Shown: positions 1-7,554 of the stretch, piece by piece
Numbering within the stretch: the stretch's first letter is position 1
How the letters are laid out: each line of letters begins with the position of its first letter
NCBI GenBank assembly: GCA_014894455.1
Contig: JADBLN010000030.1
Coordinates: 13,547-62,073, forward strand
From: Acidobacteriota bacterium
GTDB taxonomy: Bacteria; Acidobacteriota; Aminicenantia; Aminicenantales; Saccharicenantaceae
Reading direction: 5' to 3'
DNA: 48,527 nucleotides
Translations under genes and position numbers: made by a program
The notes under the pieces: model-generated
What the model saw: only the letters and a program-made list of their open reading frames with translations
Told to the model about the DNA's origin: nothing
The model's database searches: none

Positions 1-883
1 GGTCGCCCTGATGGAGGGACAGGGCGCAGAAGGAGCACCGCCCGACGCATCCCCGATGAGTCTGGACCGAGAAGCGGGCCATGCCCAGTTCGGGGAAGCC
101 CTCCGGGATGCGGCGCGTGAAAGGCAGGCCGTACACCCGGTCGAGGTCCGCCGGCGTGTAATCCGGGGCCGGGTACTGGACGACGAAGCGGTTGGCGTGT
201 TTCTGGGCGATCGCCCGCCGGTTCGACAGGCGCTTCTGCGCATCGCAGAATTTATCCTTGTCCGCCTTGACCTCCTCGAACGAGGGAATGACGAGCGCTC
301 CCTCGGGCGCCTCGGCCCGCATGACGCACGTCCCCCGGATGCCGTCGAGATCTTCGCCCCGGTCGAGCCGCTTGGCGATCTCGACGACCTGGAGCTCGCC
401 CGGCCCGTAGACGAGGATGTCGGCCCGCGTGTCGAGGAGGATCGAACGGCGAACGTCGTCGCCCCAGTAATCGTAGTGGGAGAAGCGCCGGAGCGAGGCC
501 TCGATGCCTCCGAGCACAATACGCGCGCCCTTGTGGAGTTCCCGGATCCGGTTGGCGTAAACGATGACCGCCCTATCCGGCATACGCGACTGGAAGGGCG
601 CGTTCGGGTCGACGGCCCGCTCCCGCTTGAGCGGCGTGTAGTTGACGAGCATGCTGTCGATCGAGCCCGAGGTGACGCCGAAGAAGAGCCGCGGCCGGCC
701 GAGCCTGAGGAAATCCTCTGTCCCCTTCCAATCCGGGCATTCGATGACGCCAACCGCGTATCCTTCGGCGTCGAGCACCCGGGCGATCATCCCGACCGGC
801 GAAAGCGGGTGGTCGGCGTAGGGCTCTCCGCTGACGAGGATGACGTCGAACCCGGTCCCTTTTGTGGCAATCATCGTGGTCAT
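1..883 (-). CDS. YgiQ-family radical SAM protein, 3' end cut by window edge
   Basis: This reading frame was read from the minus strand; it is absent from the ORF track because its stop lies outside the window. About 294 codons are visible. The N-terminal part has the 'SGEPYADHPLSPVGMIARVL' type opening and 'GIEASLRRFSHYDYW' seen in the YgiQ (UPF0313) family, and the visible part ends exactly at the radical SAM cluster motif CxxxCxxC (CVGRCSFC). These proteins are about 600 aa, so roughly half is missing. ATG at 883 or at 874 are both possible; neither has a strong Shine-Dalgarno. The family contains SAM radical enzymes of unknown substrate. The family call is firm because both the N-terminal domain and the cysteine motif are present; the biochemical role is not known. 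Confidence 0.9.
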   Translation of the reverse strand, partial: MTTMIATKGTGFDVILVSGEPYADHPLSPVGMIARVLDAEGYAVGVIECPDWKGTEDFLRLGRPRLFFGVTSGSIDSMLVNYTPLKRERAVDPNAPFQSRMPDRAVIVYANRIRELHKGARIVLGGIEASLRRFSHYDYWGDDVRRSILLDTRADILVYGPGELQVVEIAKRLDRGEDLDGIRGTCVMRAEAPEGALVIPSFEEVKADKDKFCDAQKRLSNRRAIAQKHANRFVVQYPAPDYTPADLDRVYGLPFTRRIPEGFPELGMARFSVQTHRGCVGRCSFCALSLHQGD

Positions 884-891
884 TTTACCCT

Positions 892-988
892 AAATCGGGG
901 ACACAATACCCATTTCCGAATTGGGCGAGACTGACATGGCCGGCAAGCTAATGTTTAATTCGGAAATTGGTATTGTGTCCCCGAATTA
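892..988. repeat. REP-like inverted repeat pair (TATTGTGTCCCC family)
   Basis: Two inverted copies of a roughly 30-bp unit built on AATTCGGAAAT-GG-TATTGTGTCCCC lie at about 892-923 and 957-987, separated by about 33 bp. A third, single copy lies at 44183-44215. Such units resemble the REP elements associated with RAYT-type transposases, but no such transposase is in the window. The right arm runs into the stop codon of the MFS remnant. Confidence 0.8.
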
Positions 989-1174
989 ATCGCGGGGCAG
1001 GGCGACCAGGCTGAAAGCGGCGTTGCCCAAGAGGATGAGCCCGGCGACGACCATCGGCACGTGGAGACCGGCGCGGAACCCCAGCCAGGAGAATGCCAGC
1101 GAGCCGGCCATGTGGCCGGAAGTTTGCAAGGCGGTCAGGATCCCAGCGCTCCCCCCGATCGTCTTTTTCTCGAA
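986..1174 (-). pseudogene. C-terminal remnant of an MFS transporter
   Basis: The last 62 codons of the track ORF 986..1675 read as a convincing membrane protein end ('GILTALQTSGHMAGSLAFSW', then a hydrophobic helix 'MVVAGLILLGNAAFSLVAL'). The rest of that ORF is only an out-of-frame shadow of the DUF4097 gene. The peptide looks like the last two helices of a major facilitator transporter. No start codon or N-terminal part exists, so this is a decayed fragment lying directly downstream of the DUF4097 stop and bordered by the REP-like repeat. Family assignment is from sequence character and is moderately certain. Confidence 0.6.
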
Positions 1175-1182
1175 GAGGCGGG

Positions 1183-2148
1183 TCAGCTCTTCTTCAGCTC
1201 CACGTTGCCGCTGAAGCTCTTGAGCACGACCGTCGCCCCGCCCTTCCCGACCGTGCCGTGGATCTCGCGTGGCGAGATCTTGCCGACGACCTGGATCTCG
1301 AAATCGCTGTCGATGTCGCCGCTGAACGTGTTGGCCTCGAAGTCGAAGGCCGAGTCCGCCGGGATGGTCATTCGAACGTCGCCGCTGTGGGTCTTGAGCT
1401 CGTAGCGGCCGCCCGCCTTGATCTTGCCGGCATAGGTGATGTTGCCGCTGACGTTCTTGGCGCTGACCGTCTGGGCCTCGGAGACGTCCCGGAGGTCGAT
1501 GTCGCCGCTCACGGCCTCGGCTTCGACCGAGCCCTTGACCCGGGTGACGTCGATGTTCCCCGAGACGGTCTTCAGGTAGGCGTCCCCAGCGATATTCTCC
1601 AGAGTCAGCTCGCCGCTGACGAGGTCGACCTCCGCCCCCGCCGCGCCCAGCAGGTCGACGTTCCCGCTGACGCATTTGACGCGGGCGTGCCCGCCGATGG
1701 CCGCGACCCGGACGTCACCGCTCACGGACTTGAGCTCGACGGCCGCCGTGTCCGGGATCCAGAGCTTGTAGTCCACGGAGACGTTGATGGAGTCGCCGCC
1801 CCAGAAGCCGCCGCTGCGCTTGGGGTACTTCGTTTCGACGCGGACGAGGTCGGCGTCCTTGGTCACTTCGATGGTCACCAGGGCCGCGTTCTCCTTGGCC
1901 TTGGCCAGGGAGCCCGCCTTCGACGTCTTGACCGCCTCGATCTTGACCTGGGCTTCCTTCCAGGTCATGATCTCGATCTGGCCGGAGACGTTGCTCAGGT
2001 ACAATTTGCCGTTCTTGGCCAGGGCTTCGGTCTTCTCGAACTTCTCCTGGAACTTTTCCTCGGCCAGGGCCGGGGCAGCCACAAAGGCCAGGACGAAAGC
2101 CGCGCCCATCAGGGCGGCCTGCCATTTTCGGTTCGTTTTTGTCATCAT
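1183..2148 (-). CDS. DUF4097-family secreted beta-repeat protein
   Basis: The 321-aa product has a signal peptide (basic start, hydrophobic core, 'APALAEE' cleavage region near residue 30) and then a beta-solenoid made of about nine SG(D/N/E)-centred repeats such as SGDVRV, SGNVDL, SGNIDV and SGDIDL from about residue 150 to the end. This is the DUF4097 pattern (putative cell-envelope adhesin-like domain of unknown function). A good RBS (AAGGAGG) precedes the doubled ATG. It is the last gene of a sigma/anti-sigma/DUF4097 operon, so it is probably a target or effector of that ECF system. A second cassette with the same order lies at 19.9-22.4 kb. Exact function unknown. Confidence 0.85.
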   Translation of the reverse strand: MMTKTNRKWQAALMGAAFVLAFVAAPALAEEKFQEKFEKTEALAKNGKLYLSNVSGQIEIMTWKEAQVKIEAVKTSKAGSLAKAKENAALVTIEVTKDADLVRVETKYPKRSGGFWGGDSINVSVDYKLWIPDTAAVELKSVSGDVRVAAIGGHARVKCVSGNVDLLGAAGAEVDLVSGELTLENIAGDAYLKTVSGNIDVTRVKGSVEAEAVSGDIDLRDVSEAQTVSAKNVSGNITYAGKIKAGGRYELKTHSGDVRMTIPADSAFDFEANTFSGDIDSDFEIQVVGKISPREIHGTVGKGGATVVLKSFSGNVELKKS

Positions 2149-2170
2149 GATGGTCCTCCTTCTCGGTGTC

Positions 2171-2869
2171 TTAAAGTATCTTCTTCCCCTTGCCCACGGC
2201 TTCCCGGCCCTGTCTCTGCAGATCCAGGGCCGAATCGAGCAAGGTCACTTTTTCGGTGTAAGCAGACAGCAGGTAGCTCCTGGCCTGGAGGTCGTCGGGT
2301 TCCTCGAGGACCGCCCGGCGGCAGGCCTGGATCGTGGCGTCGATGACGGACAGGTTGCGGTCGAAGAGTTCCGCGACCTGGGGGACGAGCGCGCCCTTCT
2401 CTGATGCGAAGGCTTCGCTGAGGGATTTGATGGCCGCCTGATAGTGGCCTTCGGCCTCATCGAGCTTGGCCAGAGTGTATTTCTCGCCCCTGTCCGATCC
2501 CACCGGAGTCCCCTGCCGTCTCAGGCGCGTGCCTATGACGACGCCTGAGACGACGAGCACGATGGCCAGCGCGGCGACGCCGGCGTAGCGCAGGGCCGGG
2601 AGGCTCAACCCGAAGAGGGGACCAAGTCCTACGCGCTCCGGTTTCAGGTCCGCGGCGGCGAGCCCGGCCCGGATGCCTTTCCAGACCCTGTCCGACGGCT
2701 CCGGCGCGTCGAGCTTGGCGGCGTCGCCGGCGATCGCCCGGAGATCCTCGAGGAGCGCGCGGCACTCGCCGCACGATGCGAGGTGGCGCTCGAGCCGGGC
2801 CGCCTGCCGCCCGGAGAGCTCGCCGTCGATCAACCGGCTGATGTATTCGTTGGCTTTACGGCATTTCAT
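2171..2869 (-). CDS. Zinc-finger anti-sigma factor
   Basis: The 232-aa product starts with a zf-HC2-type anti-sigma zinc finger: C3, then H29-x3-C33-x2-C36 (HLASCGEC), followed by a single transmembrane helix at about residues 94-114 and a C-terminal periplasmic helical region of about 110 aa. Such proteins hold an ECF sigma factor at the membrane and release it on a signal. The gene lies 12 bp downstream of the sigma gene and 22 bp upstream of the DUF4097 gene, the usual order for a co-transcribed cassette. The sensory ligand cannot be read from the sequence. Confidence 0.88.
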   Translation of the reverse strand: MKCRKANEYISRLIDGELSGRQAARLERHLASCGECRALLEDLRAIAGDAAKLDAPEPSDRVWKGIRAGLAAADLKPERVGLGPLFGLSLPALRYAGVAALAIVLVVSGVVIGTRLRRQGTPVGSDRGEKYTLAKLDEAEGHYQAAIKSLSEAFASEKGALVPQVAELFDRNLSVIDATIQACRRAVLEEPDDLQARSYLLSAYTEKVTLLDSALDLQRQGREAVGKGKKIL

Positions 2870-2881
2870 CGTCGTTCTCCC

Positions 2882-3565
2882 TCAGATGGCCTTTTTGGCC
2901 CGTAGGTACTCGCGGACCTTGATCCTGGCCTTGAAGAGCTGGGACTTCGACGTCCCGACCGCGCAGCCAAGCGTCCGCGCGATCTCTTCGTGCTTGAACC
3001 CCTGGACGTCGTGGAGGACAAAAACGCTCCGCAGACGCGGCGCCAGCCCCTGGATGGCCTCGTCCAGGGGCTTCCGGAGGTCACTTTCGACGGGTTCGCC
3101 GCCCCGCTCTTCGAGACGGCCATCTAGGTCGGACAGGGGGACGAGCTTGACGCCCTGGGCCTTTTTCTGGCGGAGGTAGCTGTAGCTGGTGTTGAGGGCG
3201 ATCCGGAAGACCCAGCCGGGGAAGGTCCCGGTGTCGCGGACGTCCCGGAGGTGGGTGAAGATCTTGAGGAAAACATCCTGGAGGAGGTCCTCAGCGACGG
3301 CCTGGTTCTGCGTGTGCCTGTAGATGAGGCCGAAAACCGGCCGCTTAAACATCTCGTAGAGGGATTCCATGGCCGCCAGATCGCCGTCGCGTCCGCGCTT
3401 GACGAGCTCAGCCAGGCGGGCCTTGTCGGCCGTCCCCCAGACGGGTCCCTCCCGGCTCGCCCGCTCCATGTCTAGGGCCGCCTCCAGGAAGGATTCGTAC
3501 TCCGCACGGAGGGTATTATCGCCGATTTGGCCTTGAATCGCCAGGATCAAGCCGGGTGAGTCCAT
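2882..3565 (-). CDS. ECF-subfamily RNA polymerase sigma factor
   Basis: The product carries sigma region 2 ('LYEMFKRPVFGLIYRHTQ', 'AEDLLQDVFLKIF') and a C-terminal region 4 helix-turn-helix ('HEEIARTLGCAVGTSKSQLF'). The track ORF begins at 3649, but I place the start at the ATG at 3565 (227 aa). It has an upstream GAGGCAAG, and the putative ECF promoter at 3582-3610 lies inside the longer reading frame. The ATG at 3577 is an alternative. It is the first gene of the sigma/anti-sigma/DUF4097 operon and is divergent from the nucleotidyltransferase-like gene. Confidence 0.9.
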   Translation of the reverse strand: MDSPGLILAIQGQIGDNTLRAEYESFLEAALDMERASREGPVWGTADKARLAELVKRGRDGDLAAMESLYEMFKRPVFGLIYRHTQNQAVAEDLLQDVFLKIFTHLRDVRDTGTFPGWVFRIALNTSYSYLRQKKAQGVKLVPLSDLDGRLEERGGEPVESDLRKPLDEAIQGLAPRLRSVFVLHDVQGFKHEEIARTLGCAVGTSKSQLFKARIKVREYLRAKKAI

Positions 3566-3581
3566 TTCTTGCCTCATCCGT

Positions 3582-3610
3582 ATAGATGAAAAAGCCGGGC
3601 AAAAGGTTGC
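3582..3610 (-). promoter_or_regulatory. Putative ECF-type autoregulated promoter
   Basis: Reading on the minus strand, GCAACCTTTT (-35-like, 3610-3601) is followed after the spacer by CATCTA (-10-like, about 3588-3583). An AAC-containing -35 is typical of ECF promoters. The second sigma operon carries a near-identical GTAACCTTTTT at the same relative place, which supports autoregulation. The assignment is by pattern only. Confidence 0.5.
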
Positions 3611-3655
3611 CCCGCCGGGCTTGTTTCCCCTATCCGTTGTTGTTATCATGAGCCC

Positions 3656-4222
3656 GTGGATATCAAAGACGTCCTGACGAAGATCGGCGCGACCGAAGCT
3701 CCCCTCGCCCGCCAGATGCTGATGACCGGTTTGATCACCCGCGTTCTGGAGGACCGGGGCAAGCCGGCGCCGGTCCTCATCGGGGGCTTGGCCCTTTCTT
3801 ATTACACCCGCGAGGTTTATTTCACGGCCGACATCGATCTGGCCTACGTCGACCGCGATGCTCTAGACGCGGCGCTGCGGGAGCTGGGTTTCGTCAAAAA
3901 GGGCCGCTATTGGGTCCATGAGGGACTGGACATGGCCGTTGAGGCTCCCGCTTCCGAGCTCACCGGCGAGGATGCCCCGCGCGAAACCGTCGAGCTCGAA
4001 GGAGGCCTGCGCTGCGTCGTCATCGGCCTCGAAGACCTGATCATCGACCGGATGAACGCGTGCAAACATTGGAAATCCGAGGTTGACTGCGAAATGACGG
4101 AGCTTCTGATCATGCGCTATCGGCAGGAACTCGACTGGGTCTATCTTGAGAAGAGGGCGGCTCTTCCGGTAAACGACACTCTGGCCGAGCTTCGCGCGCT
4201 GAAAGACCGGAAATCCCCATGA
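3656..4222 (+). CDS. Nucleotidyltransferase-like protein (AbiEii/DUF6036-like)
   Basis: The 188-aa product starts with GTG. Residues 40-62 show a nucleotidyltransferase-fold signature: 'VLIGGLALSYYT' followed by 'FTADIDLAYVD' (GG...DxD). This resembles the AbiEii/MNT-like or DUF6036 proteins, some of which are toxins or NTP transferases of type IV or type VII toxin-antitoxin systems. It is divergent from the sigma gene with only a few bases between reading frames, and its stop overlaps the next small ORF (ATGA). Whether it is an active toxin or a housekeeping enzyme cannot be told from the sequence. Confidence 0.65.
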   Translation: MDIKDVLTKIGATEAPLARQMLMTGLITRVLEDRGKPAPVLIGGLALSYYTREVYFTADIDLAYVDRDALDAALRELGFVKKGRYWVHEGLDMAVEAPASELTGEDAPRETVELEGGLRCVVIGLEDLIIDRMNACKHWKSEVDCEMTELLIMRYRQELDWVYLEKRAALPVNDTLAELRALKDRKSP

Positions 4223-4440
4223 GACCGGCAGATAAAACACGGCAACAAGCGTCCGCCACCGAGATGTTGCTTCTCCGCGACCGCCTGGGACTCCGGAAAT
4301 ACAAGAAGACGGCGAAGCGGGACCCGGAGAAGAAAGAGCTCCTTCTGAAGTTGGCCCTGAAGAAGATCGAGAAGGCCGAACGCGATAATTTTATTCCGAT
4401 AGGATTCCGGAAACGCCGCGTCCGATTTCCCGTCGCGTGA
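4219..4440 (+). CDS. Small basic hypothetical protein
   Basis: A 73-aa ORF whose ATG overlaps the TGA stop of the nucleotidyltransferase-like gene (ATGA), a typical translational coupling. The product is rich in Lys and Arg and has a predicted long amphipathic helix in its middle ('KKELLLKLALKKIEKAERD'). I recognise no family. Its coupling to the upstream gene suggests a partner, but its 3' end abuts the YfcC remnant, so the C-terminal residues may be altered by the rearrangement there. It could also be a chance ORF. Confidence 0.45.
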   Translation: MRPADKTRQQASATEMLLLRDRLGLRKYKKTAKRDPEKKELLLKLALKKIEKAERDNFIPIGFRKRRVRFPVA

Positions 4441-4474
4441 CGGATTTTTCGACCGCAGGCGAAATAGTTCGCCT

Positions 4475-4635
4475 CAGGCCGGGCAGGCCAAGGATGCCCA
4501 TCGTGACGCCGGAGGTCGGCAGGACGGGGTTGATGTACTCGGCCAGCTGGAAGGCGAAGACGGAAGTTTGCCGGGTGATGCCGACGAGGTCGCCCAGGGG
4601 AGCCATGATGGGGATGGTCAGGGCCGCCTGGGCAT
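4475..4635 (-). pseudogene. Internal fragment of a yfcC-type transporter gene
   Basis: About 53 codons on the minus strand ('AALTIPIMAPLGDLVGITRQ' through 'PVLPTSGVTMGILGL') match, almost residue for residue, the C-terminal part of the intact YfcC gene at 9330-10736; the DNA is also very similar. Both sides of the match are unrelated sequence, so this is a truncated partial copy. It sits in a 319-bp stretch (4441-4759) that otherwise holds no convincing gene. Confidence 0.8.
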
Positions 4636-4759
4636 CTTCGGGAAGTCCGATCTCGATAAGGACAAACTCCTCCCGACGTAGGGGTGAGACCGGGGGCCGG
4701 GCGGTCCGCCGGTGGCTTCCGCCGCCTTTTTCCGTCAAGACGCGCTAATGGTTATTGAC

Positions 4760-5395
4760 CTACAAAATTTTCTGTTCGAGTCTTTTCTTGAGGCTAGCGG
4801 CGCTATAAGTAACATCGACGGAGTAGTCCAGCTTGCCATCCCTGCCCTCGGCGTACCAACATCTGGAGAGATAGACGTTTATGCTATACTTGTCAGAAGT
4901 TCCGCTGTCCGCCAATTCCCAATCAGCAATCGCATACTCAAGCGCTGCGCCGCCGGCTTCCAGCTCCTTCTCATTCGCCCTGTCTTCTTTGGTCTTCGGA
5001 TCCCAGATCCAATGCTTCTGAGGCGGGCCGTATTTTTCACTCAGCATGCTGACGATCCGATCGAAGGTGCTTTGCGGCCCCGGACGATGAGGACCCTTAG
5101 CGCATTCACTAGCCGTGCCCGAATAGAAAGAATTGGCGATCGAATAAAAGCTCAAATAACAGGAAGCCCCGGCGAATTCGCCTTTAAATACCAGCTTGCT
5201 GCCGTAATCGCCCTTGAGTTGCCTGTAGCCCTGTTCTTTCATGGTTTGAATGATTTGATCGCGACTCGCTCCCCAAGGCACTCCCGCGAATCCATCCGGT
5301 ACCTCGCCCGCCCAGGCCATGCAGGAGAACATGACAACCAATACTGCCAATAAAGCTGAAACTGCGACTCGATCGATCGTTTTTGTTTTTCTCAT
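4760..5395 (-). CDS. Hypothetical secreted protein
   Basis: I start the gene at the ATG at 5395 (211 aa), which has a clear RBS (AAGGAGG), rather than at the upstream ATG of the track. The product has an N-terminal signal peptide ('VSALLAVLVVMFSCMAWAGE') and a soluble mature part containing 'GFAGVPWGASRDQIIQTM', a motif often seen at the start of small periplasmic proteins of unknown function, plus 'LSEKYGPP'. No catalytic motif is visible. Its base composition is a little more AT-rich than the flanking housekeeping genes. A possible promoter lies about 160 bp upstream. Confidence 0.75.
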   Translation of the reverse strand: MRKTKTIDRVAVSALLAVLVVMFSCMAWAGEVPDGFAGVPWGASRDQIIQTMKEQGYRQLKGDYGSKLVFKGEFAGASCYLSFYSIANSFYSGTASECAKGPHRPGPQSTFDRIVSMLSEKYGPPQKHWIWDPKTKEDRANEKELEAGGAALEYAIADWELADSGTSDKYSINVYLSRCWYAEGRDGKLDYSVDVTYSAASLKKRLEQKIL

Positions 5396-5557
5396 CGTTT
5401 CCTCCTTTTTCGCATAGAGCATGAATGCGCCGGTTCGGTCGACAGGACGGGAGCGTGGCTACTTGGCCTTCGTGATCTTAAGGATAAGAATTTGCTTTTT
5501 CTGAGCGAGCTGAATTCCCCCTCCCGGCATTGAATTTGCCCCCCAGTCCATGGTGGA

Positions 5558-5587
5558 ACTGTACCCCCGGCCGGGCGGCGATGTCAA
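5558..5587 (-). promoter_or_regulatory. Possible sigma-70-type promoter
   Basis: On the minus strand TTGACA (5587-5582) and TACAGT (5563-5558) are separated by 18 bp. It would give the hypothetical secreted protein gene a leader of about 155 nt. Pattern match only. The stretch 5396-5687 otherwise shows no gene. Confidence 0.35.
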
Positions 5588-5687
5588 TAACCGCGAAAAC
5601 CGCGCCCGAAGATCCAATAGGGGCGAGAAACCTCGCCGCGACGGCTAAAAGACGATAGACTTCTGTTCCCCCCTGATCACAAAATAC

Positions 5688-5912
5688 TCAACAATATTCC
5701 CCTTTGACCTTTCCCCGGTGGGCGTTGGCGTAGAGTCCATAATAGCGCATCATGACCTGACCCTTATCAGGGATGTGGGAGGTCACCCGGGCGATGAACT
5801 CCAGATAATTCATCGTCTCCTGCTCCACGCCGCCCCGGCCCCGGCGATAACCGAACTTGCCCTCGGGTTCCAGAAACGTCAGCCTCTCCATGGCGAGCAC
5901 CGGTCGAATCAA
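5688..5912 (-). pseudogene. IS91-type (Y2) transposase fragment
   Basis: The 74 codons read 'MERLTFLEPEGKFGYRRGRG' and then 'TMNYLEFIARVTSHIPDKGQ' and 'RYYGLYANAHRGK', a block well known from the C-terminal half of IS91/ISCR-type transposases (PF04986-like). The full protein is about 400 aa, and neither the catalytic tyrosines nor the N-terminal zinc domain is present. It is a dead remnant beside a tandem gene duplication and an AT-richer stretch, evidence of past insertion activity here. Confidence 0.75.
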
Positions 5913-6138
5913 AGAACCTGGTTTCTGTTCCTGTGTTTGTTTACGAGGGGAACTGACATCCGGAGAAAGTCCATGATGAGGACGTGGGAGGGCCGAGCCG
6001 AGGGCCTTCGGCCTAGTCCAGGAAGTAAGATTCTCGACGATCTCGTCGCAGAGGCGTGGAGAGACGGGGAAAAAGGGGATTGTATTGTTGTGCTAGCGAG
6101 GATGATATAGAATTGGGCTAGCATCAAGGAGGGCCGAT

Positions 6139-7326
6139 ATGAAAAAACTATTCTGCTTTCTTGTCGGGATAAGTTTCCTAGTTTCCTGCGGGAGCAGACA
6201 ACCTCAGATCGATAAGGTCATCGAAGACGGAGTAGAGGTCGTCCTGAATCATCTTGAGCCGTACACGCTTATAGGAGAACGAGACAATTTAAATCTTGAA
6301 AAACTATTCACCGTAGATTTTGAACGCGATGAATTTGCAAAGATCGGAATCCCAAGGATCGGAGGATTTAACGTTGATTCCGAGGGTAATATCTATGTTT
6401 GGAGCTGGCCAGGCTCAGAGTATTTCATCTTTAAATTCGACAAAAGCGGGGAATATGTGAATTCATTCGGTCGTAAGGGCCAAGGGCCTGGTGAGATCGA
6501 AATGCTTGTATATCTCAGAGTAAACGCAAAGGATGAAGTCATTGTTTTTGATGATACGAGAAAAAAGATAATTATTTTCGATAATGAAGGTTCGCTTATT
6601 GGGGAGATTCAACTTGAGCGCCATATTCTGTATGCAACGCCTCTTGCCAACGGTAAGATACTAGCTTTGTACGAGCGATTCAATCCGGAGGAAGGAATAG
6701 CTGACCTCCCTGTCGTCCTAATGGCATCTGGTTCCGAACAAGACAGAATTCTTCATTCTGGGGAAAGGATTCCTAATTGGTTTAGAGCGCAGAAAATTAA
6801 TGCGATAACTACGGCTCAAAGCTATAGCCAATGGAGCATCACGGATAAACATATTTTTATCGGCAATAAGGTGAGTGGATATCAATTTCTGGTCTATGAT
6901 TTCAATGGGATGCTCGTCAAAAAGATCAGAAAGGAATACCGTCCTGTGCCAGTTCCTGAAGAAATTAAAAAAAGTCTCCTGAAAGTATTCAATAGATCAG
7001 ATCGCGAAAGAACACAAGTGCTGCCAAAGGTATTTTTCCCTGATGCGATGTTTCCTATTCAGTACTTTTTTACGGATGACCACGAGCGGTTATATGTCAT
7101 GACCTTTGAAAAAGGAGATGGGCCAAGGGCTTTCATGTACGATATCTTCAACTCGGAGGGCTTTTTCATTGGCAGGGTTTCCCTGGATAATTCCGGAAAT
7201 GAATCCAATGAGATATGGGGCGGGCCTTTTGATGTGAGAGCAAGAAACGATAATCTTTATTGCATGAGAGCTAAAGACAGCGGCTACCAGGAATTGACTG
7301 TTTACAAGATGGAATGGACAAAATGA
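6139..7326 (+). CDS. 6-bladed beta-propeller lipoprotein (copy 1)
   Basis: The 395-aa product begins with a lipoprotein signal ending in the lipobox LVSC (Cys17). The mature protein has repeated propeller strands of the NHL/6-bladed type: 'FNVDSEGNIYVWSWPGSEYF', 'IFKFDKSGEYVNSFGRKGQG', 'DEVIVFDDTRKKIIIFD'. It is close to Pfam '6-bladed beta-propeller' proteins common in Bacteroidota and Aminicenantes, which are outer-surface proteins of unknown ligand. The RBS is AAGGAGG. The gene is AT-richer than most of the window. It is followed by a paralogue with an almost identical leader and N-terminus, so it arose by tandem duplication. Confidence 0.85.
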   Translation: MKKLFCFLVGISFLVSCGSRQPQIDKVIEDGVEVVLNHLEPYTLIGERDNLNLEKLFTVDFERDEFAKIGIPRIGGFNVDSEGNIYVWSWPGSEYFIFKFDKSGEYVNSFGRKGQGPGEIEMLVYLRVNAKDEVIVFDDTRKKIIIFDNEGSLIGEIQLERHILYATPLANGKILALYERFNPEEGIADLPVVLMASGSEQDRILHSGERIPNWFRAQKINAITTAQSYSQWSITDKHIFIGNKVSGYQFLVYDFNGMLVKKIRKEYRPVPVPEEIKKSLLKVFNRSDRERTQVLPKVFFPDAMFPIQYFFTDDHERLYVMTFEKGDGPRAFMYDIFNSEGFFIGRVSLDNSGNESNEIWGGPFDVRARNDNLYCMRAKDSGYQELTVYKMEWTK

Positions 7327-7473
7327 ATGTCCCCTGCGCCGACCCTTCCCCGGCCCTCTGTGCTAGGATCAACTTGGCTTTCGTGAGCGGGCCGGGGAAG
7401 CCCCCACCTTTTTGGTTCCCATCATCAACCCCCCTTTTCGGCCCGCACTTCGGGCCATGGCCGAGAGAGGCCA

Positions 7474-7554
7474 GGAGAGGCGGGGAAAAGGGGAATTATA
7501 TTGTAGTGCCTGCGATGCTGAGGTAGAGTCGAGCTAGCATCAAGGAGGGCCGAT
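7474..7554 (+). repeat. Duplicated leader of the propeller genes
   Basis: The sequence before copy 2 closely repeats that before copy 1 (about 6061-6138): a GCGGGGAAAAGG-like block, an AT-rich segment and the shared GCTAGCATCAAGGAGGGC RBS region. The rest of the 7327-7473 spacer holds GC-rich inverted repeats (TTCCCCGGCC with GGCCGGGGAA, and GGCCCG-CACTT-CGGGCC) but no gene. Confidence 0.7.

Noticed and set aside
11-934. 307-aa plus-strand ORF at the window start
   Set aside because: Shadow of the YgiQ-type radical SAM gene that runs off the window on the minus strand.
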